Under the pieces are notes generated by a model that saw nothing but the letters and a program-made list of their open reading frames with translations, did not search any database and was not told the DNA's origin. 64,000 nt of DNA from Flavobacteriaceae bacterium PS02338 (GTDB lineage: Bacteria > Bacteroidota > Bacteroidia > Sphingobacteriales > Sphingobacteriaceae), in assembly GCA_029959615.1 (NCBI GenBank), contig JASCOD010000001.1:372001-436000 (forward strand), given 5' to 3'. This document shows positions 9,243 to 18,443 of the stretch, one piece after another. How positions within the stretch are numbered: the first letter of the stretch is position 1; every line of letters starts with the position of its first letter. Made by a program: the position numbers and the translations under genes.

Positions 9243-10019
9243 CTATTCCCAAACAAAAGCCACCTCTTTAAATCCAAATTCGACAGCTTTGCCATTTAAA
9301 GGTTTAATACGCAACAAGCCCACTTCACTAATTCCCTCCATTATCCCTTCAAAAACTTCGCCCTTATGGCTGTATTTAGCTAATTGGTTAAGGCGGTAAA
9401 GCTTACTAACGTACAAATCCCTCAGCTGCGTATCCTTACCAGACCTCAACTTTAAATACAACTGCTCAATTTGTGTGCAAATCTCACTCAAAAGCACCAT
9501 TAAATTTACATCTTGTTGTAAAATTTGCGATATAGAAGTAGCCCTAACTTGAGCTTCGCCATCAAAAAATGTTTGATTTACATTTAAACCTATGCCAATA
9601 ATGCTTTGTTTAATATTACTGCCAGCAACAATATTTTCTATCAAAACACCACCAATTTTCCTATCGTCAACATAAATATCATTTGGCCATTTTATAGTCA
9701 GCCCATTTGGCAAATATTTCAATAAAACATTATTTAAAGCAACCGAAACCAACATATTCAACTTAAATTGCTGCTCTGCCGAAATAAAAGATGGCCTTAA
9801 CAACAAACTAAATGTTAAACTTTTCCCTGGCTCTGCCATCCAAACACTACCTTGCTGACCTCTTCCTGCAAATTGGTGCTCTGCCATTATTACAGTACCT
9901 TCTGGCAATGGCTCGGAATTTGAAGATAAAATTTTCAGATAATTATTAGTAGAATCAACCGCTGATAATTTGATTAGATTTTGACCAATAAATAATGTCG
10001 AAAAAGTGTTATTTTGCAA
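9243..10019 (-). CDS. birA: biotin--[acetyl-CoA-carboxylase] ligase
   Basis: The 258 residues form a monofunctional biotin-protein ligase without the N-terminal DNA-binding repressor domain of E. coli BirA. The biotin/AMP motif appears as GRGQQGSVWMAEPGKSL near 52-68, followed by IKWPNDIYVDDRKIGGVLIE near 105-124. It transfers biotin to the carboxyl-carrier protein. The only workable start is a TTG at 10019: an in-frame stop lies just upstream and no internal ATG precedes the conserved domain. It is divergent from rsfS across a 45-base gap. Confidence 0.93.
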   Translation of the reverse strand: MQNNTFSTLFIGQNLIKLSAVDSTNNYLKILSSNSEPLPEGTVIMAEHQFAGRGQQGSVWMAEPGKSLTFSLLLRPSFISAEQQFKLNMLVSVALNNVLLKYLPNGLTIKWPNDIYVDDRKIGGVLIENIVAGSNIKQSIIGIGLNVNQTFFDGEAQVRATSISQILQQDVNLMVLLSEICTQIEQLYLKLRSGKDTQLRDLYVSKLYRLNQLAKYSHKGEVFEGIMEGISEVGLLRIKPLNGKAVEFGFKEVAFVWE

Positions 10020-10064
10020 GTGTTGATTTTATATTTTATTAAAGACCAAAATTAAATTTTTTTA

Positions 10065-10439
10065 ATGGTAAAAAAGAAAAATGAAAACCTTTCTACATAC
10101 CTATCTGAAATAGCCGTACAAGGCATTCAAGAAAAAAAAGGGAACGATATAGTGAGATTAGATTTAAGGGAACTGAACAGTTCAGTTTCAGATTATTTTG
10201 TAATCTGCAATGCAGATTCTTCTACCCAGGTAAAGGCCATTGCCGATAGCGTAGAAGATGAAATCTATAAATTAACAAAAACCCACCCTTGGAAAAAAGA
10301 AGGACAAGACAATGCCGAGTGGATTATTTTAGACTACTCAGACATTGTAGTGCATATATTTAGAACCGAGAAACGAGATTTTTACGGAATAGAGGATTTA
10401 TGGGGCGATGCCGAAGCCACTAGCTATAAAAGCGCATAA
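10065..10439 (+). CDS. rsfS: ribosome silencing factor RsfS
   Basis: This 124-residue protein is full length for RsfS, which binds ribosomal protein L14 (uL14) and blocks subunit joining in poor growth conditions. It has the family core: DIVRLDLRELNSSVSDYFVI, then DNAEWIILDYSDIVVHIF, and RDFYGIEDLWGDA at the C-terminus. It lies 23 bases upstream of ftsH on the same strand, a gene pair that is common in Bacteroidota. Confidence 0.95.
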   Translation: MVKKKNENLSTYLSEIAVQGIQEKKGNDIVRLDLRELNSSVSDYFVICNADSSTQVKAIADSVEDEIYKLTKTHPWKKEGQDNAEWIILDYSDIVVHIFRTEKRDFYGIEDLWGDAEATSYKSA

Positions 10440-10462
10440 CCCTAAAAGTTATTTTAACAAGC

Positions 10463-12562
10463 ATGAAACAAGAAAACAATTCTACAGATAAGCCGAACAA
10501 GCTAGGAAGACGTATACCAAATATCCCTAAACGCCCTCAAAAAGCACCTAAGTTCAATATCTTTTGGGTATACGCAGCAATTATTATCGGGCTGCTAGCT
10601 GTTCAGTTTTTATTTAATTCCGACAGCGCCCAGCCAATTAGCTATAGCACTTTTGAAAAGGAAATGCTCATCCCAGGCGATGTACAAAAGATTGTATCTT
10701 ATAAAGCTGACGACATTGTAAAAGCTGAGGTTTATATCAAAGACAATAAAAAAGAAGATCCTAAATATAAAAAATACCAAACCAGAACCGGATTTGGTAA
10801 CAGTAAAGGACCTATGGTAGTATTTAATGCTGCCTCTCCTGAGCAATTAGATCGACTATTAAAAGAATCTCAGGCCAACATACCTGCAGAAAATCAAATT
10901 AAAGCAGAGCCCGTTTCTAAATCAAATCCATGGGGAAGTGTATTTATTAATATAGTGCTACCATTATTGTTATTTGCTGGTTTATGGATTTTCATGATGC
11001 GTCGTATGAGCGGTGGTGGTGGCGGTGGCGGTGGCCAAATCTTCAATATTGGCAAATCTAAAGCTACCTTATTCGATAAAGAAAGCCAAGTAAACATTAC
11101 TTTTAACGATGTTGCTGGTTTGGAAGAAGCTAAAACAGAGGTAATGGAGATTGTAGATTTCCTTAAAAACCCAAAGAAATACACCAATTTAGGTGGCAAA
11201 ATCCCTAAAGGAGCCTTATTGGTTGGATCTCCTGGTACGGGTAAAACTTTATTAGCTAAAGCAGTGGCAGGCGAAGCACAAGTGCCTTTCTTCTCTCTTT
11301 CAGGATCTGATTTCGTTGAAATGTTTGTAGGTGTTGGAGCATCTCGTGTGCGTGACCTATTTAAACAAGCAAAAGACAAAGCCCCTTGTATCATCTTTAT
11401 TGATGAGATTGATGCAATTGGTCGTGCCCGTGGTAAAGGCAGTGTAATGGGAGGCAATGACGAACGTGAAAATACGCTTAATCAGCTATTGGTAGAAATG
11501 GATGGCTTTGGTACCGACTCTGGAATTATCATCTTAGCAGCAACCAACCGTCCAGACGTATTAGACTCTGCATTAATGAGACCAGGTCGTTTTGACAGAC
11601 AAATTTCGATAGATAAACCCGATCTAGTTGGCCGTGAGCAGATCTTCAAAGTACACTTAAAGCCAATTAAAACAGCTCCAGATGTAGATGCGAAAAAACT
11701 ATCGGCACAAACTCCAGGTTTTGCTGGTGCAGAGATTGCCAACGTATGTAACGAGGCCGCGCTAATTGCAGCTCGCCGAAACAAGGAAATGGTAGACATG
11801 CAAGATTTCCAAGATGCGATAGACCGTGTAATTGGAGGTTTAGAAAAGAAAAACAAAATCATCTCGCCAGAAGAGAAAAAAATTGTGGCTTACCACGAAG
11901 CTGGTCATGCGATTGCAGGCTGGTTCTTAGAGCATGCCAATCCTTTGGTAAAAGTATCTATCGTTCCTCGTGGAGTTGCAGCCTTAGGTTATGCACAGTA
12001 CTTACCGAAAGAACAATTTCTATACACTACCGAGCAATTAATAGACGATATGTGTATGACTATGGGTGGAAGAGTAGCGGAGGACATTTCTTTTGGCAAA
12101 ATTTCTACCGGAGCATTAAGTGATCTTGAACATATCACACGTATTGCTTATGGCATGGTAAAAATCTATGGCATGAACAAAAACGTAGGTAATATATCTT
12201 TCTACGACCCGCACAACGAATACAATTTTGACAAGCCATATTCGGATAGGACAGCCGAAATGATCGATATTGAGGTGCGTAACTTAACAAATGAAGTTTA
12301 CGAGCGTACCAAAAATTTATTATTGGAAAATCAGGCAGGACTTGAAAAGCTAGCTCAAAAGCTATTGGAAAAAGAGATCTTATTCCAAGCTGACCTAGAA
12401 GAGCTTTTAGGCAAACGCCCATTCGATGGTCGTACAGCCTATGATGAGTTTGTGAATGGAACGCCTGCCATCGAAGCTAAACCTAACGAAGTAGTGGTTA
12501 ATCTTACCGAACAAACTAACGAGGAAACCGCTCCTGTAAACCCTACTGAAGAGAGTAAATAG
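10463..12562 (+). CDS. ftsH: ATP-dependent zinc metalloprotease FtsH
   Basis: This is a full-length 699-residue membrane-anchored AAA+ protease for quality control of membrane and short-lived proteins. It has two N-terminal transmembrane segments (about 30-48 and 155-178) around a periplasmic domain, and then a glycine run ([11 protein letters not shown]). The AAA domain has Walker A GSPGTGKT near 255, Walker [12 protein letters not shown], and the second region of homology with [19 protein letters not shown]. The zinc site HEAGH is near 478. The C-terminal tail is acidic and variable. It is cotranscribed with rsfS and followed by a strong terminator. Confidence 0.98.
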   Translation: MKQENNSTDKPNKLGRRIPNIPKRPQKAPKFNIFWVYAAIIIGLLAVQFLFNSDSAQPISYSTFEKEMLIPGDVQKIVSYKADDIVKAEVYIKDNKKEDPKYKKYQTRTGFGNSKGPMVVFNAASPEQLDRLLKESQANIPAENQIKAEPVSKSNPWGSVFINIVLPLLLFAGLWIFMMRRMSGGGGGGGGQIFNIGKSKATLFDKESQVNITFNDVAGLEEAKTEVMEIVDFLKNPKKYTNLGGKIPKGALLVGSPGTGKTLLAKAVAGEAQVPFFSLSGSDFVEMFVGVGASRVRDLFKQAKDKAPCIIFIDEIDAIGRARGKGSVMGGNDERENTLNQLLVEMDGFGTDSGIIILAATNRPDVLDSALMRPGRFDRQISIDKPDLVGREQIFKVHLKPIKTAPDVDAKKLSAQTPGFAGAEIANVCNEAALIAARRNKEMVDMQDFQDAIDRVIGGLEKKNKIISPEEKKIVAYHEAGHAIAGWFLEHANPLVKVSIVPRGVAALGYAQYLPKEQFLYTTEQLIDDMCMTMGGRVAEDISFGKISTGALSDLEHITRIAYGMVKIYGMNKNVGNISFYDPHNEYNFDKPYSDRTAEMIDIEVRNLTNEVYERTKNLLLENQAGLEKLAQKLLEKEILFQADLEELLGKRPFDGRTAYDEFVNGTPAIEAKPNEVVVNLTEQTNEETAPVNPTEESK

Positions 12563-12578
12563 ATTTAATTTTTAAATA

Positions 12579-12616
12579 AAATAGGCAGGCCTTTAAATTG
12601 GCTTGCCTATTTTTGT
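12579..12616 (+). terminator. Rho-independent terminator of rsfS-ftsH
   Basis: AATAGGCAGGCC pairs with GGCTTGCCTATT (one mismatch), followed by TTTTGTTTT. It sits 17 bases after the ftsH stop and covers an in-frame TTG at 12603, which argues against a start there for the next gene. Confidence 0.85.
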
Positions 12617-12656
12617 TTTAACAGGTCTTGTTATACCTTTAAGCAATAATTTGATA

Positions 12657-13301
12657 ATGAAAGACAATATCACCCCAAGGGAGCTAATGCTAAAGAAGAT
12701 CAGGAAAGCGCTACTTGAAAAGCGTGACAACCCTTATCCCAATTTAGAAGAAAGCCCTTTATACCAGCAAAACGCCGAGGAACTAGAGATTTTATTTGCC
12801 GAGCAATTAACTGCTGTAGCTGGAAATTTTATCTTCTGCGAAAATGGGGTCGACTTTATTGAGAACATTTTAGAGCTTGCCGACAAATACAAGTGGCGAA
12901 AAATCTATTGCTGGGAGCCAGAATTGCAGGCCTTACTCAGTAATTATGAATTCCCTTTCTACCAAACCGACAAAGACTTTGAGCAAGCAGAAGTAGGAAT
13001 TACCATGTGCGAAGCTTTAGTTGCCAGAAATGGTTCAGTCATGGTAAGCAACCAAAATGCAGCAGGCAGAAGATTAAGCATATTCCCCCACTACCATATC
13101 GTTATTGCCAGAACAGGTCAATTGGTATTAGATTTAAAAGATGCGTTTCAATTGCTAAAAAACAAGTATGGCAATCAAATTCCATCTATGATCAGTAACA
13201 TTACCGGACCTAGCCGCACAGCAGACATCGAGAAAACTTTGGTGTTGGGTGCACATGGTCCAAAAGAACTTTTCGTGTTCTTAATTGACGATTTTTCATA
13301 A
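12657..13301 (+). CDS. LUD domain protein (LutC/YkgG-like)
   Basis: The 214-residue protein starts MKDNITPRELMLKKIRKAL. The LUD domain includes GITMCEALVARNGSVMVS, AAGRRLSIFPHYHIVIARTGQLV and the terminal NITGPSRTADIEKTLVLGAHGPKELFVFLID. LUD proteins include LutC, part of the L-lactate oxidation complex, but lutA and lutB are not nearby, so the role is unclear. The ATG at 12657 is preferred over an in-frame TTG at 12603, which lies inside the ftsH terminator hairpin. Confidence 0.88.
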   Translation: MKDNITPRELMLKKIRKALLEKRDNPYPNLEESPLYQQNAEELEILFAEQLTAVAGNFIFCENGVDFIENILELADKYKWRKIYCWEPELQALLSNYEFPFYQTDKDFEQAEVGITMCEALVARNGSVMVSNQNAAGRRLSIFPHYHIVIARTGQLVLDLKDAFQLLKNKYGNQIPSMISNITGPSRTADIEKTLVLGAHGPKELFVFLIDDFS

Positions 13302-13375
13302 AGTATTTTGCTGGTTGCTCCAACAATGTTAATTTTATACTAAATACCAAACCGGTATAAAGTGTAAACTTAATT

Positions 13376-14449
13376 ATGAAGAACAAAATTCAATCGGTGA
13401 TAACCGGTACAGGGAGCTACATCCCAACAAATGTGATTTCTGGAAAGCATTTCCTCGGACATACTTTCTTTGATGGTGGGGTTAAAATAGATAAAGACAA
13501 CGAAGAGATCATTCAAAAATTTGCCGACATCACCGAAATTGGAGAAAGACGTTACATTGACCACAACCAACTTAACCACGACATAGGTACTATTGCCGCT
13601 CAAAAAGCAATTGAGGATGCCGGCATTGACAAAGAAACACTAGACTATATTTTATTCTGTCACAACTTTGGCGATGTTAAACATGGCAGCAACAGAGTTG
13701 ATATGCTTCCGGCCCTAGCCGCAAAAGTTAAATCACAATTAGGCATTAATAATCCAGACTGTGTTGCCTTCGATATCATTTTTGGATGTCCAGGTTGGGT
13801 GCAGGGGATGATACAGGCAGATTACTTGATCAGATCTGGAGATGCTAAAAAAGTTTTGGTGATAGGCGCAGAAACCCTATCAAGAATTGTTGATCACCAC
13901 GACCGAGATAGTATGATTTTTGCCGACGGTGCAGGAGCAACGATCTTAGAAGCTGCAGAAGTAGACCAACCCATTGGCATTTTAGCACACAAAGCCCAAA
14001 CCTATGCCAGTCATGCCGAGATGCTAACCATGGCAGGCAGCAACAATCCAGCAGAAACAAATGGCAATACTTATATCAAAATGAAAGGACGCAAGCTTTA
14101 TGAATTTGCAGTACTTACCGTTCCGCAATTGGTAAAGCAAGCCATTGATAAATCTGGCGTAGATATCAAAAAAATTAAAATGGTGTTCATCCATCAAGCT
14201 AACGGCAAAATGGACCATGCCATCATGAAACGATTATTCAAGTTATACGGCGAAGATAACGTCCCAGAAAAACTGGTACCCATGACCATTTCTTGGTTAG
14301 GCAATAGCTCTGTGGCTACCGTACCTACGCTAATAGATCTAGTACTGAAAAACAAAGTTGAGGGCTACCAAATTGAAAAAGGCGACCATGCAGTTTTCGC
14401 TTCCGTAGGCGCAGGTATGCATATCAATGCCATAGTTTATAAATTTTAG
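13376..14449 (+). CDS. beta-ketoacyl-ACP synthase III family protein (FabH-like)
   Basis: This 357-residue thiolase-fold enzyme has the KAS III triad: cysteine in FGCPGW near 137, histidine in HQANGKMDHA near 273, and asparagine in LGNSSVATVPT near 309. It condenses an acyl-CoA with malonyl-ACP or acts in a related acyl-transfer step. A second, more canonical FabH is at 52760-53806, so this divergent copy probably has a specialised substrate. The extra N-terminal insertion (SGKHFLGHTFFDGG) differs from housekeeping FabH. It stands alone, 74 bases after the LUD gene. Confidence 0.9.
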   Translation: MKNKIQSVITGTGSYIPTNVISGKHFLGHTFFDGGVKIDKDNEEIIQKFADITEIGERRYIDHNQLNHDIGTIAAQKAIEDAGIDKETLDYILFCHNFGDVKHGSNRVDMLPALAAKVKSQLGINNPDCVAFDIIFGCPGWVQGMIQADYLIRSGDAKKVLVIGAETLSRIVDHHDRDSMIFADGAGATILEAAEVDQPIGILAHKAQTYASHAEMLTMAGSNNPAETNGNTYIKMKGRKLYEFAVLTVPQLVKQAIDKSGVDIKKIKMVFIHQANGKMDHAIMKRLFKLYGEDNVPEKLVPMTISWLGNSSVATVPTLIDLVLKNKVEGYQIEKGDHAVFASVGAGMHINAIVYKF

Positions 14450-14483
14450 ATAAAAGAACAATCTTTAAAATATATTCTCACAT

Positions 14484-14523
14484 TGAGCTTGTCGAAATGC
14501 GATCAGATGCTTCGACAAGCTCA
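14484..14523. repeat. palindromic repeat, GAGCTTGTCGAA family
   Basis: Inverted arms TGAGCTTGTCGAA and TTCGACAAGCTCA around a 14-base loop, in the gap between two convergent genes. Related copies occur at 25655-25706 and 55694-55743. It could also act as a bidirectional terminator. Confidence 0.75.
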
Positions 14524-14618
14524 GCATTGACAGGCAGCGGAAAAGCTATTAGCTCAATCTTTATTCCTTAATCTTTGGTCTTTACTCCCTATTCCTTGTT
14601 TTTTGCTCCTTATTCTTT

Positions 14619-16109
14619 CTATCCTCCTACACGTTTCAAACCCTGCTTAGCCTCATTCTCGATACTATTTTCATAATCATGGCCTTTCATACCAATAGCC
14701 AAATTGAAATAAGCCTTTGCCTTCGCAAAATTCCTTTTCTTCTCATAAATAACACCCATCAGCACCGCAGCTTTAGCAGCATAATAATATTTTAGTCCTT
14801 TACCCAAATTGATGGCCGTTTGGTAATTAGCAAGTGCTATATCATCTTTCCCTAAATCATCATTTATACGTCCCAATCTGTAGGCATACTCCGTTTTATC
14901 TTTACCCGTCCTAAAATCATCAACCTTGCTCTCCTGCAAAATCCCAAGCGACTTGCTTAAATAGCCACCATCATACAGTAAGCGAGCCTTTAGCAACAGC
15001 ACATTCGGAACAGGTGCATTCACCTCATTAAGTGCCTGCTTGTCCTTTTCCGCATAGGTAGCACCGCTGTTCTTTACTTTATAGATGAAACTGTTATAAT
15101 CAGCGGTATCATTTTTCAACAAAGAAATCCAGGCCAAATGCAGGTAAGTATCCTTAATATAGTTGACACCTTTATTGCTCTGTAGAAATTGATCAAAACT
15201 AGCTGACGCTTTTGGATCCAACCTATTCAATTTAACTACACCCAACAAATAATCTAAATAAGCAAAAGGCTGATAAGCAGCCCCTTTTGGTCTAGCCTCT
15301 AAGATAGAGATCGCTTCCTCGCTTTTTCCATTACGGGCACAAACGTAAGCTTGCATATAAGTTTTCAGTAAACTACTATCCGAAATCCGGGCAGTATACT
15401 TCATCGTTTTAGCATAAGCCTGAGGGCTCTTGGCTACATCCGACAAGATATAGGCATAATAAAAGATTACTTCCTCATAAAAAGGTTCGTAAGTAGATTT
15501 AGGTAAATTTTCAGCCAGCTTATCAAGCTGTCCTAGTCCAGTCTGTACGTCACCTTTTAAACCAAAAGTAGACAAAGCAGATTTCATAAAGCCATCTGGC
15601 AGTGCACCAATCACCACATTAATCAAACCCAAACCCTTAGTATTTAAATGAAAGTTTGGAAACTTCTTTTGGTTATCCTTAAGCAAGCCATTAGCCCTAT
15701 TGATCTCTCTAGAAGCAGCAAAGTATGCCCCATAACGACTACGGATCAAAGCCCATTGCAAATTAATCTCCGCTTGCGCATACAGATAGTAAGGCGAATT
15801 CTTATCATCCCCATTAATTTGATCCAGCCTAATAGACTTATTGCCTTCCAAACGTTCAAATTCTGCTTTGCTCTCGGTAGTAAGCAGGTAGAAATAATCT
15901 ACATAGTTTTCCAACAACGGAATAATCGCATTCTGCGGTCTCGCTTTTTTTTCAGCGGCAATCAATTGCCTGGCCGAGTTGAGTTTTAGCTCGAAAATAT
16001 TTTGGTAGGCCCTTACGCAATTTGCATTGAAATCGAAATTTGCAGCAGCTACAAAAGGCAATAATGTGATTAGAAAAAGTAGGGATAAACGAAAAAGTCT
16101 CAAAGGCAT
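14619..16109 (-). CDS. exported tetratricopeptide-repeat protein
   Basis: A 496-residue protein with a signal peptide (MPLRLFRLSLLFLITLLPFVAAA) and helical TPR-like repeats over the rest. The clearest are at the C-terminus (YRLGRINDDLGKDDIALANYQTAI and KRNFAKAKAYFNLAIGM). I do not recognise a more specific family; TPR arrays are protein-interaction scaffolds, here probably periplasmic. The ATG at 16109 is chosen over the TTG just upstream, and a TAnnTTTG element is about 20 bases further up. A 31-base piece of its signal-peptide region is duplicated at 18444-18474. Confidence 0.82.
   Translation of the reverse strand: MPLRLFRLSLLFLITLLPFVAAANFDFNANCVRAYQNIFELKLNSARQLIAAEKKARPQNAIIPLLENYVDYFYLLTTESKAEFERLEGNKSIRLDQINGDDKNSPYYLYAQAEINLQWALIRSRYGAYFAASREINRANGLLKDNQKKFPNFHLNTKGLGLINVVIGALPDGFMKSALSTFGLKGDVQTGLGQLDKLAENLPKSTYEPFYEEVIFYYAYILSDVAKSPQAYAKTMKYTARISDSSLLKTYMQAYVCARNGKSEEAISILEARPKGAAYQPFAYLDYLLGVVKLNRLDPKASASFDQFLQSNKGVNYIKDTYLHLAWISLLKNDTADYNSFIYKVKNSGATYAEKDKQALNEVNAPVPNVLLLKARLLYDGGYLSKSLGILQESKVDDFRTGKDKTEYAYRLGRINDDLGKDDIALANYQTAINLGKGLKYYYAAKAAVLMGVIYEKKRNFAKAKAYFNLAIGMKGHDYENSIENEAKQGLKRVGG
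16046..16076. repeat. 31-bp direct repeat, copy A (inside TPR gene 5' end)
   Basis: This segment, which encodes part of the signal peptide FLITLLPFVA on the minus strand, is identical base for base to 18444-18474 in the same orientation. The bases just outside differ at both ends. Confidence 0.9.
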
Positions 16110-16129
16110 CAAATACAGTTTAACAAAGG

Positions 16130-16137
16130 CAAAGCTA
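16130..16137 (-). promoter_or_regulatory. -7 promoter element of the TPR gene
   Basis: TAGCTTTG on the minus strand fits TAnnTTTG and lies 20 bases upstream of the chosen ATG. Motif match only. Confidence 0.4.
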
Positions 16138-16224
16138 TATAACGTATTTATTTAATTCTTGTTTTAAGAACTAAAATTTATACAAGCAGTTCTCTCGCTT
16201 AAGATACCAAGTACTTTTAAACTT

Positions 16225-16258
16225 TACCCTATATATTTTATAGGGTAGTTTTTTTGGA
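16225..16258 (+). terminator. hairpin plus T-run upstream of the peptide block (terminator or attenuator)
   Basis: TACCCTATA and TATAGGGTA form a 9-bp perfect stem with a 5-base loop, followed by GTTTTTTT. No plus-strand gene lies upstream for it to terminate, because the neighbour is divergent. It sits 45 bases before the first gene of the block and may be a transcriptional attenuator or an operator. Confidence 0.5.
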
Positions 16259-16302
16259 GGATATTTTTTTAGAGAATACATTTGAGCATCAACATTAAAA
16301 CC

Positions 16303-16575
16303 ATGAAGCTTTTATCCTATTACATCACTATTTTACTTCCATTGCCTGCCCTATATTGGTCCTTAAGATTCTTCGACTCAATTACTTTCTGTATAGGCTT
16401 AGGAATTTACATAATGATATACAGACCCTTAACCGATGGTTTTAGATTGATAGATCTGGGATTGTTAAGAAGGAAAAGTTTATGGAAAATGTTTTTTACC
16501 ATGTCTTTCTATAACATAAAATACTTCAGAGAACTTTACTTTGTAAACAAAAGACAATACGATTCTTGCAATTGA
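16303..16575 (+). CDS. small membrane protein, first gene of the peptide block
   Basis: A 90-residue protein with hydrophobic segments (LLSYYITILLPLPALYW and ITFCIGLGIYIMIY) and a basic C-terminal half. I do not recognise a family. The ATG at 16303 is preferred over a TTG seven codons upstream. It lies 22 bases before the HTH gene on the same strand, so cotranscription with it is likely. Confidence 0.55.
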   Translation: MKLLSYYITILLPLPALYWSLRFFDSITFCIGLGIYIMIYRPLTDGFRLIDLGLLRRKSLWKMFFTMSFYNIKYFRELYFVNKRQYDSCN

Positions 16576-16597
16576 TCTTTTTAAAACCAACTACCTT

Positions 16598-16909
16598 ATG
16601 AAAACATTTGAATACGTAGAACGCATCAATTTAATGCATCAACTCATTAAAGAGCAAAGAACTGGCCGTCCTGAAGAATTTGCCAAGCGATTAAACCTCT
16701 CAAAAGCCAGACTTTTTCAACTAATAGAAGAATTACGTTTGATGGGTGCACCAATTGCCTACTCCCGATTTTTAGAAACCTATTATTATACCGTAGCTTA
16801 TAAGATAGAAGTCTCTATACACTTTAAGCCTTTAGATGATCAAGAACTATTAAATACCAACGGTGGTTACGCAGCATTTACCAAATTACATCTTTTTTCA
16901 TCGCTCTAA
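16598..16909 (+). CDS. small winged-helix/HTH DNA-binding protein
   Basis: The 103 residues contain an N-terminal helix-turn-helix: RINLMHQLIKEQRTGRPEEF, then AKRLNLSKARLFQLIEELRLMGAPI, which has the HTH_11-type recognition helix and turn. The C-terminal part is short and has no ligand domain that I recognise. Small HTH proteins of this sort often sit beside double-glycine peptide genes in Bacteroidota. It is a probable local regulator of the peptide gene at 17008; that link is inference from adjacency. Confidence 0.75.
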   Translation: MKTFEYVERINLMHQLIKEQRTGRPEEFAKRLNLSKARLFQLIEELRLMGAPIAYSRFLETYYYTVAYKIEVSIHFKPLDDQELLNTNGGYAAFTKLHLFSSL

Positions 16910-17007
16910 TTTTTGTAAAGTGAGCAATCCTAAATTAGTATTGTTGCAACAAAGGTGATAACCGAAAAACCTTAAACAGAGTAGGTGCGAAATTAATATT
17001 CTATAAA

Positions 17008-17217
17008 ATGAAAAATTTAAATTTAGAGGACTTTGGCGTTCAGGAGATGGATGCAAAGGAAATGGTAAATGTTGATGGTGGTGGCGGACTTTGGGATTTT
17101 ATTGCGGGTTATTTAGGAGGTAAAGTGTTAGATGCCGCTATAGCTGATTTTCAAAGTAGAGATGGGCGACAACAAGCCTCAATATCACAACGTCAAGCAT
17201 CAATGTCACCATATTAA
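17008..17217 (+). CDS. double-glycine leader peptide (bacteriocin-type precursor)
   Basis: A 69-residue protein. Residues 1-25 look like a GG-type leader: MKNLNLEDFGVQEMDAKEM, then VNVDGG, which peptidase-containing ABC exporters cleave after the glycine pair. A second GG follows at 26-27. The remaining 42-44 residues are glycine- and alanine-rich at first (LWDFIAGYLGGKVLDAAIADF) and end in a polar tail with two RQxAS-like units (RQQASISQRQASMSPY). It has no cysteines. Activity may be antimicrobial, signalling or something else. No exporter gene is in the neighbourhood. A strong terminator follows, so it may be a monocistronic transcript. Confidence 0.72.
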   Translation: MKNLNLEDFGVQEMDAKEMVNVDGGGGLWDFIAGYLGGKVLDAAIADFQSRDGRQQASISQRQASMSPY

Positions 17218-17243
17218 TAATTAATGGGGTAGCATTAATTTGT

Positions 17244-17283
17244 GCATAAAGATTTAACAAAAAAATCCGTTAAATCTTTATGC
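17244..17283 (+). terminator. terminator after the GG-leader peptide
   Basis: A 15-bp perfect inverted repeat (GCATAAAGATTTAAC and its complement, 10-base loop) 26 bases after the peptide stop. The stem is AT-rich and the following T-run is short, so it may be an efficient mRNA-stabilising structure as well as a terminator. Confidence 0.65.
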
Positions 17284-17404
17284 TTTAATGATGCTTATTA
17301 TATCCAGAACAAGCTGAAATTTTATTTATTTCAACTTTATATCAGAACCTTATAATTACTATAGTGATATTACAAACAGTTTGAAAATCATAAGTAACGA
17401 CTTT

Positions 17405-17899
17405 ATGAAACTAGATCACTTGTTCAAAAAAACAAACAACATAAATGTATATCAGTTCGTTACACTGTTTCTATTTTTAACTTTTTTTGCAAGTATATTT
17501 ACAGGTATAATTAATATCCTTCTAATTCATTTTTTCAATTACGACCTCAGTCCTGCTACTAGACCCTTTTCAAATACATCTGTTTTTTCAAAATTATTGG
17601 TTACAGTTCTATTTGCTCCAATTTTAGAGACCTTCATATTTCAACACCTAATTATAAGTGCTTTTTATAGCAAGAAAAATTTGAAATTTATTGTTTTTAT
17701 TTCTGCTCTTCTTTTTGGCTTATCTCATTTTTACAATTTAGCTTATGTAATCAACACTTTTTTTACTGGCATTGTATTGGCATTAAGTTATATTTTATGG
17801 AATTACAAAAAAATAAATGCATTTTGGGGAACTGCAATTATCCATTCACTACATAATATGTTAGTAATTTTGATTGAGATACTATTTCTTAAACTATAA
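17405..17899 (+). CDS. CPBP family intramembrane metalloprotease (CAAX protease-like, Abi)
   Basis: A 164-residue multi-pass membrane protein (172 if a TTG at 17381 is used). The three CPBP motifs are present in the form seen in many small Bacteroidota members: motif 1 APILETFIFQ (E with Q in place of the usual EExxxR), motif 2 FGLSHFYN with the metal-binding histidine, and motif 3 HSLHN near the C-terminus. CPBP proteins cleave within membranes and some are linked to bacteriocin maturation or self-immunity (the PlnI/SkkI type). Next to a GG-leader peptide, an immunity or processing role is plausible but unproven. Confidence 0.78.
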   Translation: MKLDHLFKKTNNINVYQFVTLFLFLTFFASIFTGIINILLIHFFNYDLSPATRPFSNTSVFSKLLVTVLFAPILETFIFQHLIISAFYSKKNLKFIVFISALLFGLSHFYNLAYVINTFFTGIVLALSYILWNYKKINAFWGTAIIHSLHNMLVILIEILFLKL

Positions 17900-18170
17900 A
17901 ATGAAAACCGAATGGCTTAGTCTGGAAATAGCAGTAAAAAGAAACATATAGCAATCATTAACCGATTGAGGTATATCATAGCCTTATTTATATCGAGTAT
18001 TATTTGAGTTTACCGTAACTGGTTTTAAGTGTTCGATTGCAGTCACCCCTCAGGTTTAAGCTTTCTCTGGCACAAGCGTCCGTGGCTGTTGCACAACCTA
18101 TATTTCCTATTTGTCAAAAAACTCCCATGATTGGGAATTTACAGCTTTTGTTATAGCATTTTTGCCTGCT
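17900..18170. other. gene-poor spacer
   Basis: About 270 bases between the CPBP gene and the transposase remnant. I see only a 16-codon open stretch beginning MKTEWLSLE, which is too short to call, and no RNA gene. Confidence 0.5.
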
Positions 18171-18443
18171 TTAATAAAAACCAGTCTCTAAAAGCAATCT
18201 GTGCCTTGCCATCGCCAGACATTTAATATTCTCAGTGCTTTTTTGGGTTCTTTTCATGGTTTGTTTCATCAATTTCTTGATATTATAGCACAGTCCTGCC
18301 ATCAGCATACATTTCTTGGCCAGCTTTATTCCCTTTGCATAAACTTTTTTCATCCCTAAATATTCGACTAGATTCCCGATAATCGGCTCGACCGTACTTT
18401 TTATTATGTTCATCATCTTTTTGCCTTCTGGACCGTTGATCCT
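18171..18443 (-). pseudogene. 3' remnant of an IS1182-like transposase
   Basis: The minus strand encodes RINGPEGKK, then MMNIIKSTVEPIIGNLVEYL and KLAKKCMLMAGLCYNIKKLM. This resembles the C-terminal end of IS1182-type transposases of Bacteroidota (STVEP-IG-L--LGM, LANKCMLMA--YNLKK). Only about 90 codons remain and the catalytic DDE domain is absent. The homology ends exactly at 18443, where the 31-bp direct repeat copy begins, which suggests a rearrangement rather than slow decay. Confidence 0.7.

Noticed and set aside
12603..12656. TTG-initiated extension of the LUD protein
   Set aside because: It lies inside the ftsH terminator hairpin; the ATG at 12657 begins the conserved sequence.
16282..16302. 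TTG start seven codons upstream of the small membrane protein
   Set aside because: The ATG at 16303 has a cleaner membrane-protein start and the upstream codons add nothing.
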